From NCBI GenBank assembly GCA_028023455.1, contig JAQFVV010000030.1:2372501-2436500 (forward strand): a stretch of 64,000 nt of DNA, written 5' to 3'. Shown one piece after another: positions 38,003 to 53,105 of this stretch (within the stretch, counting starts at the first letter, position 1; each line of letters opens with the position of its first letter). Under the pieces are notes generated by a model. It ran no database searches. It was given only the letters and a program-made list of their open reading frames with translations, and was not told the origin of the DNA. The position numbers and the translations under genes were made by a program. Origin of the DNA: Epiperipatus broadwayi (taxonomy: Eukaryota > Onychophora > Udeonychophora > Euonychophora > Peripatidae).

Positions 38003-38450
38003 GAATTTTAAACATTAATTCTTATTAAGCGCATGGTCAGCACATAAATATATATAAGGCTTTAACCTCAATATTATGCACCTTGAGTGCCTAATTTTAC
38101 CATGTGCTTAATCAGAATTAGTGTTTACAACTTTAAATTGATTCAAAATATTTCTAATTATAAGATCTAAATATTAACCCACTGTGAATTGAAAGATTTC
38201 ATGAATGTTCATTTCTAAAACAAAGTGGTGGACTTAATTAGTGAAGAACTTACTAACTTTACACTCTCAAATAAAAATGTTTTAGATTTGCCTATATAAT
38301 TAGAAAGTATGTTGAAGATAAGATGGCTGCTCTTATCTTAATAAGTCATAATCTTGTGTTAAGATTTGTAGATGTTCCTCTCATGGTAAAATTAAGCATT
38401 CAAAATGCATAGTATTAAGATTAAAACCTTATATGTATTTATGAGTTTTG
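38003..38450. mobile_element. Foldback element, third family
   Basis: Inverted arms about 38030-38130 and 38280-38445, with TTTTAGATTTGCCTATATAATT and the GATAAGATGGCTGCTCTTATC hairpin shared with 24400-24935. The arms are unequal. Confidence 0.7.
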
Positions 38451-40489
38451 TAGACTGCATTGAGGGAATTGAATTTATTCAGTACAGAAATATTATTTCT
38501 CAATATATTTTAGTAAATGCCATTTTATAAAATTTGAATAGTTTTAAAAATTCTTAATTTATAATAAAATAATTAGCACAATAAGTGCTGATATTGACAC
38601 CTTTTTGAATAACTAGATATTAGATTTCTTAAATATTTTTTGCATAGTAGAATTCCACAATAATCTAATAAATAAAAAAATTTAAAAAAAACTAAAGATC
38701 AACATTTATTTCATATTAAACAATGATTCAGGAAAATAGTTAATTTTTTTTTAGCAAAGTAAAAACACCAATTTCAATAGTTTTATTAATATGACTTTAT
38801 ATGATGTTTGATTTATGTTATGGGGAATTACTGACTGCTGTTTGCCAAATGTAGTAAGAAGTGATATAATAGCAATAAAAGCATGTAAGCCATAAGCAAG
38901 ACTTTTAACTTGATAAATTTATTACAAGAAAAGTTAATTACGAAAATGATTTTCTTTTGTTTGTTTCACAGAGAAGAAGTAATTCACTCTATTTATTAGG
39001 CTCCCAATTTTTTTTATTTTAAATTTGAGTAATCAAGGGCACTGGATGGCAGTGCTATATTCAAACCCCCAGACTATTTTTTTTCTATTGGCCTAATTAT
39101 ATGCATTAAATTATATTTATAAACTCGTAGGCCACTTTTATTATTTATACTATTCAAACTAATAAATCTAGATTTAAAAGTCTCTCCTAAATCAAAGATG
39201 TCTATAATTACTATAAAATTGAGATCAATAAAGTACGAAGTTGTTAGTCCAATGTCAGAGCTATATAATTATATACCTAAGGGTGTTTTAAATTTCAGAT
39301 TATTAGTTTGAGAGGCATAAAAGGAATAAAAGTAGTGGCTGGTTATTTATTGAAGAAGACTAAAACTAATCTAAATATTTGGATATGATATTATTATTTA
39401 GTGTCCACTGATTACAGTAGGTGGTTCTAAGATAGAATAAATAGATTGTACTCTTACTTTTAATGTTAAAGAAAAAGTTATAAAAAATATCTATATTATG
39501 AAATTCATTTTTGTAAATTTGTATAGTAAAATAAAAATAACTTTTGCTAATTTTGATCAAAAGAATTATCAAGTATATCTTATTAAAGGTCAAATAATAA
39601 GGAGTGACTCAACAAAGATAACTTGAGATGTGTTAACATTTCTTGCAGTAACTTTAGTTGAAAATCTTTGCAATGACATCAACTGACATTTTGATCAAAT
39701 TTTAAGAAAGCAAGGATGTCATCTAACGCTGCTGACGAGTTTTGTATTGTTGACGTTGACATTTTAACAATTTTGACAACACTGGTCTGGTATGCCTATA
39801 GCAGGAAGAAATGAAAATGTTATAAAAAACGATCAAGTCAAATGAAAATTCTTAGAATGAATTACATGCAATTTAAATTAAAACTGGTTTTTCTTTCTTT
39901 TATTAAAAAAAAAAAAAAAGGAAAGAGGAGGTTTCGTTGTTGAAACCAGACTCATCAAATATGGAGAAATAAATGACAATCTAACATAAAATGTTTTAAC
40001 TGAAAATTATTAGCTAATGTTATGAGTTGATAATGTTTTGCTTAAAGTTAATAAATTAACTTATTAATTTTAATACTTTTGGTTTATGTATATATTTAAG
40101 TATAATATTACACCCTTCATACACCTATTCATAATGAGTAAAAATGTAGATACGTCAATCTATTTGCATGTATGATGGATAACTTTTGGGGCAAAAAAGT
40201 TCTTATATAATGCTAACAAAATATTATATCCTCTATTTATTTTACTATCACATAAGTTAGTTATGACATAAGTGTTTATATAGTTTCAATTAAATATAAT
40301 ATTAGAAGCTGGAAAAAATTATAGGAATAATTTGTCTCAAGTCAGGTCACATGTTGAAATTTTGATTTCATTACATTGTTACAAAAAAAAAATATTTCAA
40401 TTTGGTATGTTCAATTCAAATTCTCAACAATCATATAGTTGTGATTGTATGATCAACAGCCCAAATAAAAAAATCTCCAGAAACTATAT
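38451..40489. other. A+T-rich stretch, no gene seen
   Basis: No coding or repeat feature recognised. CTGACGAG at about 39730 lacks the rest of a hammerhead. Confidence 0.4.
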
Positions 40490-40861
40490 AATTTTATTTT
40501 AATTATAATAAATAATAAAAATATTATATACAACAGCTATATAAATACATTAATAATTATTATATATAAAAAGCTTTTTTTACACATGGTTTTGTGCCCT
40601 TTTCAAATGTTAAGCATCTATTTAACATGATGATGTGATATGATGTACTGTGGGTTCTCCTTAAACAAAGTCAAGAATCTCTCAGCAATTATGCCTAGAG
40701 AAACCTGTTAGCCACTTTATTTTTCATTCCTCACTCTAAGTTTACCCATATTCTGCTCCATCCCATTTCCAATTATTGCAGATAGAACACCATCTAGTGT
40801 TTTATAATGGAAGTAAAATAACAAAAATAACAAAATAAATAATCAATAAAACAGAATAAAA

Positions 40862-41000
40862 ACACTAAACATCACATGATCACTATCTCATACTAGCACA
40901 TAATTGTTATTAAACAATTCAAAACAAAGCAAAACTCTCTATACAGTAGTGCCATCTTGTGCGAACAAGTAGAGAGTTTTGCTTTGTTTTAAATTGTTTA
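40862..41000. mobile_element. Family A foldback element, shortest form
   Basis: A perfect 14-bp direct repeat AAAACAGAATAAAA (40848-40861 and 41001-41014) brackets it. The arms meet at GAACAAGTAGAGAG, close to the 3' end of the element, so no hammerhead is present. It is inserted in the left arm of the Penelope-like palindrome. Confidence 0.92.
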
Positions 41001-41234
41001 AAAACAGAATAAAATTATGATAGAGATTTAACAAAATTTCAAAGAATTGACTATATAATATAACAATATTTAATAAATAAACTATACCCTATATAACTTT
41101 ATATATACGACCTTATATAATTTTCCATTCATTTTTAACTAACTGGTCATTAACAAAATTTATTGAAGCTTGATAAATATTCATACAGTTATTTAACTTA
41201 TGCTTAATATAATGTTTCATATATTTGCCTCTTT

Positions 41235-41430
41235 TTTTATTTTTTAATGTGATTTAAAAGTTTAACATTTTTCGTAGCATCTATTTTATGCCTTAAGTTA
41301 AGTAGTGAGTGTATAAAGTAGATTTATTGTCTCACCTATTAATTGCATTGATATGTTTTCTAGTTCTTACCTGTTACTGTTTCTCTGTATGACCATAGTA
41401 AATCATATTTTAATGTCATAATTAATTTTA
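41235..41430 (-). pseudogene. Penelope-like GIY-YIG endonuclease remnant (left arm)
   Basis: The antisense reading parallels the right-arm copy at 42532: TACTATGG for the YYG motif, then a frame change, KHINAINR and KSTLYTHYLT, and HKIDATKN. It is broken by stops and frameshifts. It shares the overall damage pattern with the other arm but has its own differences. Confidence 0.6.
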
Positions 41431-41590
41431 TATATGATTCCTTTTTGTATTTCATAATATCTTTTAATTTATGACTATCTATTAATTTTTCTCAGACCTT
41501 TACTATTTGACCATCCAATATTTATATGTTTGTCAAATATAATTTTTGTTTTTTATTAATATGAAAGTTTAATCCATTTTATCTTTGAAC

Positions 41591-42123
<533 letters not shown>

Positions 42124-42531
42124 TAATCATTTGGTATATAAATGTTATTTAATATAGATTTTTTACAATTAAAATATATTTTTTAACTATTTTTAGGCTT
42201 ATATTCATAATATTTATATAATTTAATAAATCAATTCTTTCAAAAATCAAATTTTTTTTATCTATATTATATTTATCATTTCTATATTTAAAATTTTTAA
42301 TGAATGCCATATTTTACATCTATGCTTGTTGTGAATCTATATGAATAATTTTTCTTAATTTGTCTTCTTTAATATAATTTAGTTACCATTGTCTATTCAA
42401 TATTATTCCAAACTTTATAATATATTAAAAAACAAAATTTATATTGATAAATGTATAGATATTGCATGACCAAATAGTAAAGTCTAAAAAAATTAACAGG
42501 TAATTATAAATTAAGAGATAATATAAAATAT

Positions 42532-42751
42532 AAAAAAGGAATTGTATATAAAATTAATTATGATCATTGCAATATGATTTACTATGGTCCTAACAGACAA
42601 ACTGTTAGAGGTAAGAACTAAAGAACATATTAATGCAATTAATAGATGAGATGATAAATCTGCTTTATACATTCACTACTTAGTGTTTGGACATAAAATA
42701 GATGCTACAAAAAATATTAAACCTTTAAACTACATTAAAAATCCAAAAAAG
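42532..42751 (+). pseudogene. Penelope-like GIY-YIG endonuclease remnant (right arm)
   Basis: The plus-strand reading starts KKGIVYKINYDHCNMIYYGP and continues NRQTVR. After a +1 shift near 42605 it reads VRTKEHINAINR, a stop, then DDKSALYIHYLVFGHKIDAT and KNIKPLNYIKNPKK. This matches the C-terminal GIY-YIG nuclease of Penelope-like elements: VYKI..C..C..YYG, R..EH, KSAL..H and GHKID. At least one frameshift and one stop make it non-functional. The reverse transcriptase part that should precede it was not recognised. Family assignment is from motif memory and was not searched. Confidence 0.75.
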
Positions 42752-42879
42752 TCAAATATATGAAATATATTATATTAAGCATAACTTAAATAATTGTATG
42801 AATATTTATAAAATGTCATTAATTAGTTAATAACTGGTCAATTGAAAATTATATGAGGGAATATATATATAAGGTTGTA

Positions 42880-43033
42880 GACCCAGAAGGAGACCATATG
42901 TGAGATGAATGGATGAAATAAGAAGGTGTGCAGGGGTGGTGTGGAGAAGAGAAGCTAAAGATCAAAGAAGATGGATTGAATTTGGAGAGACCTTCATTCT
43001 GCAGTGAATTGATAATGGTTGATGAAGATGATA
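42880..43033 (+). pseudogene. RTE-like LINE extreme 3' end
   Basis: AGACCCAGAAGGAGACCATA to GATAATGGTTGATGAAGATG, the same family as 35812-36410 and 37678-37845. It splits the right arm of the large palindrome. Confidence 0.85.
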
Positions 43034-43434
43034 TAAAGTTGTATAGGGTATGTTTTATTTATTCTGTATATTCTTATATTATATAGTCAATTCCTTGAAA
43101 TTTTATTGAATCTCTGTATCATAATTTTTCTTTGTTTTATCTTTATTTTATTGATAATTTATTTTGCTGTTGTTGATATTTTACTTTTATTATGGAACAC
43201 TAGATGGTGTTCTATCTGCAATAATTGGTTAAGATTAAAATAAATGCTTAACATTTGAAAAGAACACAAAACCTGCACAAAAAAAAGAGTTTTATTGTAT
43301 AATTATTAGTAATATATATATACATAGCTGTTGTATATGATATTTATTATAATTTATATAAAAATAATAGTACAATAGAGATCATTATTTTCCGATTTTG
43401 ATAATTTTTACTTGAATACCAATAAAATAGCTTT

Positions 43435-43635
<201 letters not shown>

Positions 43636-44139
43636 ATACAAATTATTAACTTTATTTAACATGTAATTTAGCTTACAAGTGTAGTTAAGTTGTAATATAA
43701 ATCACATAGTCTTATTCATGGATACAAGTCTCTATTTTTACCTTCAGTACAAATGAAGTATATATGAAGTCAACTTCTCTTTCTAAGTGTGACTTCATAC
43801 TGGCCCAAGTAGAAGCTTTGCTAATGCCAGTGGCTTCTTCAACACTTATTTTCTAAATTATTCTTTTATATGGTCTTATTCTGTAGAATAATCTAAATCT
43901 CTCTAGAATGTTTTTCAGTTAGTTTATTTTTATACTAATTAATTAGTTCTTTTGTTTGTTAAAATATTAAGTATTATTTTAATCTAATAAATAATTATAT
44001 ATTTTCATTAATTTTTCATTGCTTATATGTTTAACTACTTGAACGGACTATAATTAAATATAAAATCTATCCAGTTATTATAATTTCTAAACTTACACTA
44101 ATTTATTCTATTGTAGAGTTGTAATTATAATTTTGTTGA

Positions 44140-44520
44140 CCACACAGGAAATATATGTAAATATTTATAAGACAGACTTTAACCTGTATCAAATGTGCCT
44201 TGAAAATTTTTATAATAGTCAAGCAATATTATTTTGCCGATAGAGGGACCTCAAACCACGACATATGATAGCAATTTTTATAAAGATAAGAGTGGCTATC
44301 TTATCTTTAACCTAAATTTCTACTTACATAGACCAATCTAAAGCATCCTAATTTGGGAGTATGAAATTGTTGTTCTCTTTACTGATTAAGTCCACAATTT
44401 CCTTTACAAATTACCCTTCACAAAACCTTGCGATTTACGAGTTAATGTTGCGATCTTGACTATTATAAAAATTTTCAAGGCACATTTGATACAGGTTAAA
44501 GCCTATCTTATAAGCTAATT
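44140..44520. mobile_element. Foldback element, third family
   Basis: Arms: 44150-44250 (AACCTGTATCAAATGTGCCTTG) and 44440-44510 (the complement). The middle has the AAAGATAAGAGTGGCTATC hairpin and TCTAAAGCATCCTAATTTGG shared with 24400 and 38003. Confidence 0.72.
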
Positions 44521-45068
44521 TATACTCTAAGTTTGTACACACTTTAGTTTTTCATTTTTATTTTAATATACATACATAAATTATGCATGCAAATCTTATT
44601 TAAAAATATGGCAAATTTCAAGTCTGTTTATAGAATGCAATTACATGCAGCATATACTCAAAACATATATACATTTCAAATATATATAATTATTTGTAAA
44701 TTATATATAACAAGGTTTTTCTTTGAGTAAGATAGAGGCAATATAGTTAAGTTTATCTATCATTGTTGATAATAAATACTAAAATATTATATTCAAACAT
44801 ATCAGTTTGATGTACAGTTTTTGGAAACTACTATTTAACATTCTTGAACTTCAAGCAAATGAATAAAGGCAAATAAATTCGAGAATGTATTTTAACTGAA
44901 ACCAGCACCGTTTAATTGGCACAACTCACAAATGCCTTTCAAAAGACTTTATTTTCATTCATTATATAACTATTATATATGGTCAATATTTATTTCAGAA
45001 GTTCTCACTTTATGCATATACTTAACAGTAACCTTTAAGATAAATGTATTAAAAATTTTTAAGGATCA

Positions 45069-45323
45069 CATGATCACCATCTCTTATGCTAGCACATAAC
45101 TGTTATTAAACAGGCAAAACTCTCCATACAGTAGTACCACTCTGCACCAACCAGAGTAATCAATCCAAGGCTCCTCACTGACAAAGGCCACAAGACAGGA
45201 ACTAGTCTGGGGATATTGGATGAGTAGGCACTAGATGGGGATTTTATGACAAGCCTACTGGCATCCATTGATTACTCTGGTTGGCACAGGGTGGCACTAC
45301 TGTATGGAGAGTTTTGCTTGTTT
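45069..45323. mobile_element. Family A foldback element
   Basis: A perfect 15-bp direct repeat AATTTTTAAGGATCA (45054-45068 and 45324-45338). A short antisense arm (45069-45162) joins a sense arm (45163-45323) that begins at the distal strand of hammerhead stem I. The motif at 45163-45221 has ATCCAA/TTGGAT and TCCTCA/TGGGGA pairing and ACTAGT, but the core reads CTGACAA and GGAAC, so it is probably inactive. Confidence 0.9.
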
Positions 45324-45832
45324 AATTTTTAAGGATCATTTATTGTCAGCTTCTTAACCTAATAAATGATTTTTAATAATTATAAATCTATTTATCTAAA
45401 AGATGATCATTATTACTAAGTGTGTAGAGCATGTGTAAATTAAATACTATCAGTATATAAATTTATTTATCTAATCTTTAGATAAAAATGATAGCTATAT
45501 AAGTTCACCTCAGTTTATAGTGTAAACAGCAAGACTTTAACACCCATTTAAGCATCACTACAATTCAATATCTTTATTAAATTCTTCAATCTAGTTGTAA
45601 ATACACATTACACAAAACTGCCAATGTTATTGTAATATTATTATTGTGTACATCGTAATCAATATAACCAATGTAGAAATAATAGTGAAAAAAAAATGAA
45701 TATCTTATATTGTAAATCTGAAAAATATCAGTGATTATAAATCAAAGAACTTTAACTAAGTTACATTCAGTAATAATGTATAATTTTTTTCTACAATGCA
45801 GGTTTTTTCATACCATCACTCCAAGATGTAAT

Positions 45833-45970
45833 ATATAGGAGTTTGAACCCAGACTTTCACATGACTCTCAACTATCCATGCCATCTCATACTGCTGATAC
45901 ACTTGATCACACAATGTCAAAAAAATAAATAATCACCAATATTAGTATTTTATGCTAAACCAGCACTAAT
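45833..45970 (-). mobile_element. Family B element, 3' fragment
   Basis: AGGAGTTTGAACCCAGAC through AATAATCACCAATATTAG to TATGCTAAACCAGCA, where it ends inside hammerhead stem II. Confidence 0.78.
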
Positions 45971-46555
45971 GCAACTAACTATATATAATAATGTTTATGG
46001 TTTCTACTTTATGTAACAAACTATGATAGCTTTGATTATTTTAATGTTAAAGCAATTCCCATTTTGGTAATGCCCTTTCTGAGCTTATCTTTGTATTTAA
46101 ATCAAAAATATGAATCATAAAAAATGTATAAAAATTGTTTGAAAAGATGATCAGTTGATGATTAATTAAATGGAATATTTTAAAATATGATTTTTATGAC
46201 TGTCTGGCAATAGTTTGTTCAATGTTAGATGCATTACAGCAATAACATGGTCTACCTTTGGGTTTGTCATGATGCCACCAGGGGAAGTGAATTTTTGAAA
46301 GTTATTTTGGAATAGACCAGTATGTTTTCATTGTTCTCAAATTCAGATCTTGCAAAGTTTATAGTTTTAGTATATATATTTTTGAAATTCAAAATTATTT
46401 AATCCTTAACTATTATTACAGGGTAATATTGAAAATGTCTACAAAAAAATTTTGTTTGTGTTTGTTTCTATTTTTCCTTTTAACTTTATATATACACATG
46501 CACACACACACACATTACTACATTGTTGTATGCCATGAGATAAATAACCATCTCA

Positions 46556-49500
46556 ACATATATATATATATATTGTGACCTTTAGTTTTGGGTTGAGGCT
46601 AAATGTCAAGTCATATCTTAGCCTAATATGTCTAAAAATATATATTTCTCAGTAATTTAATTTTATTTATTTTGTTGTTGCTGAACAATACAATGGTTAT
46701 GTATGTGAAAAGTCATTATATAAATATTTTTGTAATCTTTTATAACTGTGGAATACATTTAACAGTCTAAACTATAATTTTTGACTTTTACATAGTTATT
46801 TATAATGTTCATTGTTAACTTAAAGTATTATTTAATGCACTTTATAAGTTAATAAGGTTCATTTGTATCATAATTTAACTATTAAAATATTTGAAAGATT
46901 TACTATTAATCTTAAACTTGAAAACCAAATTCAAAACACTATATTTACATTTGTTAATATTTAATTCAAATATTAAAATGCTTTAATCTAATCTTAATTG
47001 TAATATAAAATATTATAATTAAATGTTTTAGATGTAGTTCGTTAAAAGAAGTCATAATAAAGCTGATAATTTTGAAACTAGGAATTAAAAATAGTGAATA
47101 TATGAATCTTTGAATGAATGAATGTAAAGTAATTAATTTCTTTAACAATTCCTTGTTTAAAATATTTTCCTAAATACCTTATTTTTTAAAAGACAATATT
47201 AAATGTTCTGAGGACTTAATTAAATTAAAGTAAATATGTTAAATAAATATTATAAGATATTGTTTTTATTTGAAATAAAGTAATTTTAATTTTATATTTT
47301 ATTTTGACTATAATATTTGATTTTATAAATAATTTATTTTAACAGGAAATATAATTACTAATTTATCTGCCTAGACATAAATTAATTAATTTAAAAAAAT
47401 CAATATATAATGAGATTATTTTTAGAATATCTTCTTAGAATTTGTAAGACCTTGGATTCAAACCAATGAAATAAAGAGGTTGGAAGTTAAAATGTCAATA
47501 TTAGAAATCATAAAATAATCACATGACTTAGGGTATAAACAGGAGAAATTGATACCTGCACACACACTGAGAAATAAAAACATGTAATAATTTCTGCTTG
47601 GTGCATTCATGTTTTTAAGTTGCAGTTATTTAATTTAATAAGTTTAACTTTATTTAAATTATTTTATTTTATTGAGGTTTAAAAGGATGGTTGGCTAAAA
47701 GCTAACTTTATCTAGGCACAACTTGTATATTAGAACTTTAATTACAAGGAATTTACATTGTAGTGAACATTAATGGTAAAACTAACTAGTATTTATAATG
47801 TTTGAATTTATGATGCTTAAATTTCACACTTTAACTAGCTTTAAAAGACATCATTATCATTGCTATGTCTGTCTAAAAACTGTTGTTTATTTCAAGACTT
47901 ATTTTAAAGTCTATTTAATATTCAAGTTTGCTGTAATATATTTTAAATTCTCTGCAGCAATAATGATTTTCAAATTATTTAATGATGTTATTATGTTATT
48001 CTTAAAAATATTCACCTTATATAAAATAATATTATTTGGAATTAATTTACTTTTTGTGAAGAACTTAAAACTTCTTTTAATAAATTTTTTTGCCTATTAT
48101 GATAAGTGTATAATTTGAAGTCATATATAAAATTATTCCTTTTTAAACAATAAAACATTTGACTTAATTAAAAGATATTACTTGAATATACATTTGTTTA
48201 TGCTGTTATTTCAAGAAAGTATTATTTATTGTTTAATAGCAATGCAAAAAGACTTTTATTTAATGTGACTATTCTACCTGAAGGAAAGAAATATATTTTT
48301 CTTGGATCTGTGGAGGAAAAACAATTGGCTGATATTATTTGAAACATTTATAATAAATGTTTTTGAAGTATTTTTAGCAAATTGCTTACATATTGTAAAT
48401 GGAAATATGAATATTCCTAAAACCAGTATTATCTTTAATAAAATTTAGGTGAATTTGTCTTGCACTAGTTATGAAAATCTACTCTCTCTCTCTCATCATT
48501 CTAAAAACTGCTCTAATAATTTTAAATGATATTTCAATAAAAAATATTTCTTCTGCATAATATTATTTAGTGAAATGTTTTAAATAATGAAATATTGAAT
48601 GTGTGTTTTAAATGGAAATAAATTTTCTTATTGCTTAATGCATAAAAAGTTACTTAAATGAATGGCCATATCTATCCATTTTGCTAGCATCATTAATTCT
48701 AAACATCTAACTTAAGGATAATTGTGGAATGATCTTTGCATTTCAACTATGTTATATTTTTGTGTGCTAGAAATCTTCACTCTCTACAGAACTTTGTTTG
48801 ATAAACTGTATCCAATTTAATGGTTGGAAAGAGATGAAACAGAACTTTAATTTTATTTTTATTTTAATTGTAAAAGGGTTTAATATTTTATTATTTATGT
48901 ATGTTTTTGCATATAATGTCATTTCTTTATATACACATTATTTGATATAATTTTATATGCTATTTTATAAATAGTTTTGTCAAAGTTCTCAGAATATCAT
49001 TTGATAATTACATATTTTGAAAATGTTATGAGTGCCCTTTCTTATGAATTATTTATTACAGGTGAATAATTATGCTGAATAAAGTATAAGTGAATGTACA
49101 TTGCTATTGTCTATCTTATTGCTTATTTTATCGCCTAATTTTACTAAGCTATATTAGTAATAATTATTATTTATCATTTTTACACATCTCTTAATTATTG
49201 TATTTGATTAAAAGATAGTAGCATTAGTCACTCTCTTATTTTTAAGAATGCTTATTTTGCCAATATAGTTTGGAGAGTGTAGCTTAGATTCTCTACTTTG
49301 TTGTGATATCTTCAAATGTATTTTATCACTCCTATTATTTCTTAAGCATATGATATTTTATTAAGACAAACTGTTATTATTATTGTCTCAGATGGGTTCA
49401 TTTTTATTGTCTCAAGTCTTTATTGCCCTCAAAGGTAGATGCATTTATTTATGAGTTCATGCAATCAACCTTTTACTTTGCCTTTGTTATCCAAACAATG

Positions 49501-50110
49501 AATTTAGTTTATTGCTGATAGTGTATTTTATATAAAGCCATATGTAATATTTTACCATGACTTTATTCTGGCATTTGATTGTTTTTTCATCAGGTATTGA
49601 GGAACAGCACCTTAACTCTTGTCACATTCTTGGTTTATCCCAGTTTAAATTATGTTGTTGATGTGTAGGTACTTAAGATGTAAATTCAATAAATAATTGA
49701 ATTTCAACATTTTAAATTATATTTTCCATAAAATAAACAATATACATATTCTTTATCATTCATTTCATTGGTGGATTGGTAAGCTTATATATTTAATTGT
49801 GGTAAATATTCATAAGAAACATCATTATGGTATGAACATTATAAATATGAGAACTTATTCAAATTCAGATTAATAGAAAATTTTATTGACCAACCATATT
49901 ATATTCATTTAATTAATTCTTGTTTTTTATAGTACATTTGTAAACTTTAATTTTCTATTTAAAACAGAATATTATCTCTGTAGAAGTTCTTGGCTTTGTT
50001 GACATTGAGTGATATGATACACAGGCATTAATTGCTTTTTGTTTTATGTGAAATAAATATTGTTTACTGTTAATTAATTTTTTTAGTTATATCATCCACT
50101 CATTATGACT
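46556..50110 (+). repeat. Duplicated segment, copy 2 (paralogue at 10190-16030)
   Basis: Starts beside a (TA)n run with TTGTGACCTTTAG and ends at ATCATCCACTCATTATG. It is collinear with copy 1 but lacks the foldbacks at 10664, 11346 and 14520 and the TTA expansion at 13393. It therefore serves as a near-ancestral, empty-site version. No conserved coding frame is seen. Confidence 0.8.
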
Positions 50111-52600
50111 ATTGTTGAGTACTTTAAATGTGATGCATTAAGAGTACATGGGTATTGAAATTTGACACAAGAGTCATTTCATTAAAATTATATCTAAAGT
50201 ATTAGAATTACATATAAGAAAGAGATGAATTTGTTAAAGAAAGAATTATAATTGTATATGCATGATTTATGCTCACTTTGGTCAATTTTGTTTGTTTATT
50301 AAAAATCACTGTGCTTATTCTTAAATTATTTTCCATACTTATAAGATTATGGTATTATTTTATAATACACGGAGATTATGAAATTACTGAATTCAAATTT
50401 AGAAGATATTTTAAAGAAGGTTTATTAGTATTATGTTTGGAATAGCCATAAAATCTCTCATTCATTCTAAATATCTGAATGTCATCCTAGTAAATTATTT
50501 TTCTGCTATTTCAAATTGTTTGTCATGTTTATTTTAAATTTTAATGACATTATTATTGTTATTACAATTTGGGAGACATTACCATAGGGGAAAATGTATG
50601 TCTTACTTTATACTTACTATGATTTCATTGTTTGTTAAATAAACCTTTAAGAAAAGAATTTATTTTATCATCATTAAAGTTAATCACATTTATCATGAGA
50701 TACCCAATTCATTTTATAATTAATGTTATCAAAAGAGATTATTTTTGCTAAATAAAAATTATTTAATATTATTGTGGCAAATATTTAAAAAAATACCTCC
50801 ATATTATAAATCATATATAATCTGATCATAGCAATAAGATGATTAAAGATTGATAAAAAGTGTGGTAGTAGTAGAGATTGAGAAGAGAAGAATATTAGTG
50901 TAACCTTAATGATATATGCTTCTAATATTAAGAATCTTTCATTTTTATAAGTGTGAGTTGAGAGTTCTCCTCCATTTAAGTTATTCATATTGCTTTCATC
51001 TTAATGATATTTTGTTACAATTATTTACCCCTGTATTTTTCTTATTATTATATGATATGGCATTTATTTTAAACCTACTTAGCTTATTTTACATGATATT
51101 TTTGTTTATTAACTACAGTTTGATAGGATACAATTTGGCTTGTCTAACATGTTGGCTTTTGATCAGCGAGAAGGTTCTGATCTATTGTCTAAGATAAGCA
51201 TTTGGTGACAATCCTTATTAAGGTTACAATATATATATATATATATATATATTATAATTCGATGTCTGCATTTCTTCAAATGAATATACATAATCTTATA
51301 ATTGAATATTTATAAATACAGTAATTATATATATGTAAAATATAACTTTAAAAATTTTATCCACTTAGGTATGCTTTCAACTATCCTTGAAGTCTTTGTC
51401 AACTAACACTTTAAAAGGCTAACCTTCCCACAATTCCATGATCTTAACATTTTCTGCCTATCTGTTAATTAAGGCTTGTTTGTATATATATATCTATAGC
51501 TATCGCATGTGATATTTTTATTATTAACTACAATTTACATAAAAAATCAGCAAAATAGATGTCAATAATTTCCATTTTAAATAACCATGAATAAGGCGAC
51601 TACTAATAAAACATTTGAGGAATTCATTTAATACAATTCTCGATACTCAGTTGTAATCAAAATTTTATAATATTGTTGTTATAATAAATATATGATTTAA
51701 AATCAGTCCTTTAGACTTTGGAAAAGATATTACCAATTAACACAAACAAATGCTGATTTAAAACTACTATGTGGCATAATAATTAATACAAATGTTAATG
51801 CATACTGCATTACTAAAATGACGGATGTTGTGGTAATCTGTCTTTAATTGCATAATATTCCACAATATATTCATTATTATTTGGGACTGAATTGCATTGA
51901 GAATAATTCTACAAAGATTTTAACATGCACACCTGTTGTTTTTATCATGTTTAATGCTCGGTGTTATTATGTGATAAATCTTTTCATAATGTAAGAGTTA
52001 CATTTAATTTTGGTGCAAGAAATTGATTTGCTTTTTTGTATAGTGAACGAAAAAAAGTTTTTATAAATTTCAATTGTATATTTGATCAATATTTATATGT
52101 TGAATTATATTGCTTTCTCAGCAAGAATGAATTAGTCTATAATTATTGTTCTTTTTTTATTACTTTATTAATGACTTCTTCGATGAAATATATCTCATTA
52201 TTGACACTCACTTTCTTTCATGATTATATACGGTTTTGTTTTATACATTGAATATAATTATCGTCAGACAAAGTTTATTGAATTTTCCTGTAATATTTTT
52301 CAACAAGTTCGTAATATGTTTATAACGACTCATAAGCTTTTTTATTTTTATTTCAGAGTCTTTATTTTAATTGACTTTGTATTAGTAAAGATTTTGTAAT
52401 TATATTATATTACTAAATCATTATTGCTTTAAATCTTTTTTTAAATATGATTAAACTTTATTAATACAAAATATTTTACAAAGTAATTAAAATTATTTGT
52501 AAAGTCTAGAGTTCAAATATGAATAGTGTTTTAGGGGTACAATATTGAAAAATCCAATTTGCAGAAGATAAGTTGAAGAATAGGAAAACACTTGAGATAA
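50111..52600. other. A+T-rich stretch, no gene seen
   Basis: A (TA)n tract lies at about 51229-51252. Short open frames at 50785-51197 and 52036-52251 have hydrophobic low-complexity composition and no domain. Confidence 0.4.
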
Positions 52601-52619
52601 TATAAAATACAGGCTAAGT

Positions 52620-53105
52620 CTATTTACTGTTCAGTTTTCCAGAATGGCCTGGAATGTCTCCAGAAGTGAGAAATCCAGCATACTTCGAAAGACTTATGGC
52701 GAACAAGGAAAGAAACTAAACTTTGAAATGTCTCTGCTGAAAACCATTCTAATCCATCATGAAGAGCCACATGAGCAGCAAAGGACCAACCATTTCAATA
52801 ACCACATTGGAAATAATAGAAATAAATAAGGCAAATCACTTGTAATTAAAACCATTGCACCAACTTGCAGCTTACTTTGCAATAACACATGGATGAAATC
52901 ATTTATAAGAATAACATTAAAGAAACCGCTAAAAATGTTATTTTTTCCTTTCCTATGAATGAGAAAATCAACGTTGGAAATGATCCCTAAAGCACCCTCA
53001 TCCCAGCTTCCATACTCAACAGAACTGGGATTTAGGCTCCTGAGGCCCTTCCCGACCACCAGATCCTCTCATTCACCTAGCAAAACTGAGTGAAATAAAG
53101 AATTT
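52620..53105 (+). other. Less A+T-rich block, possible exon or 3' UTR
   Basis: This is the only non-repeat block with near-balanced base composition. A pyrimidine-rich stretch ending TTTTCCAG (about 52635-52642) could be a splice acceptor. An open frame at 52644-52829 gives a 61-residue hydrophilic peptide (MAWNVSRSEKSSILRKTYGE at its start) ending GNNRNK. AATAAA follows near 53095 and could be a poly(A) signal. No domain is recognised. A 100-codon antisense frame overlaps at 52757-53059. It could be a terminal exon, a processed pseudogene or an unidentified repeat. Confidence 0.3.

Noticed and set aside
39720-39760. CTGACGAG considered as a hammerhead core
   Set aside because: No following hairpin with GAAA and no stem I partner.
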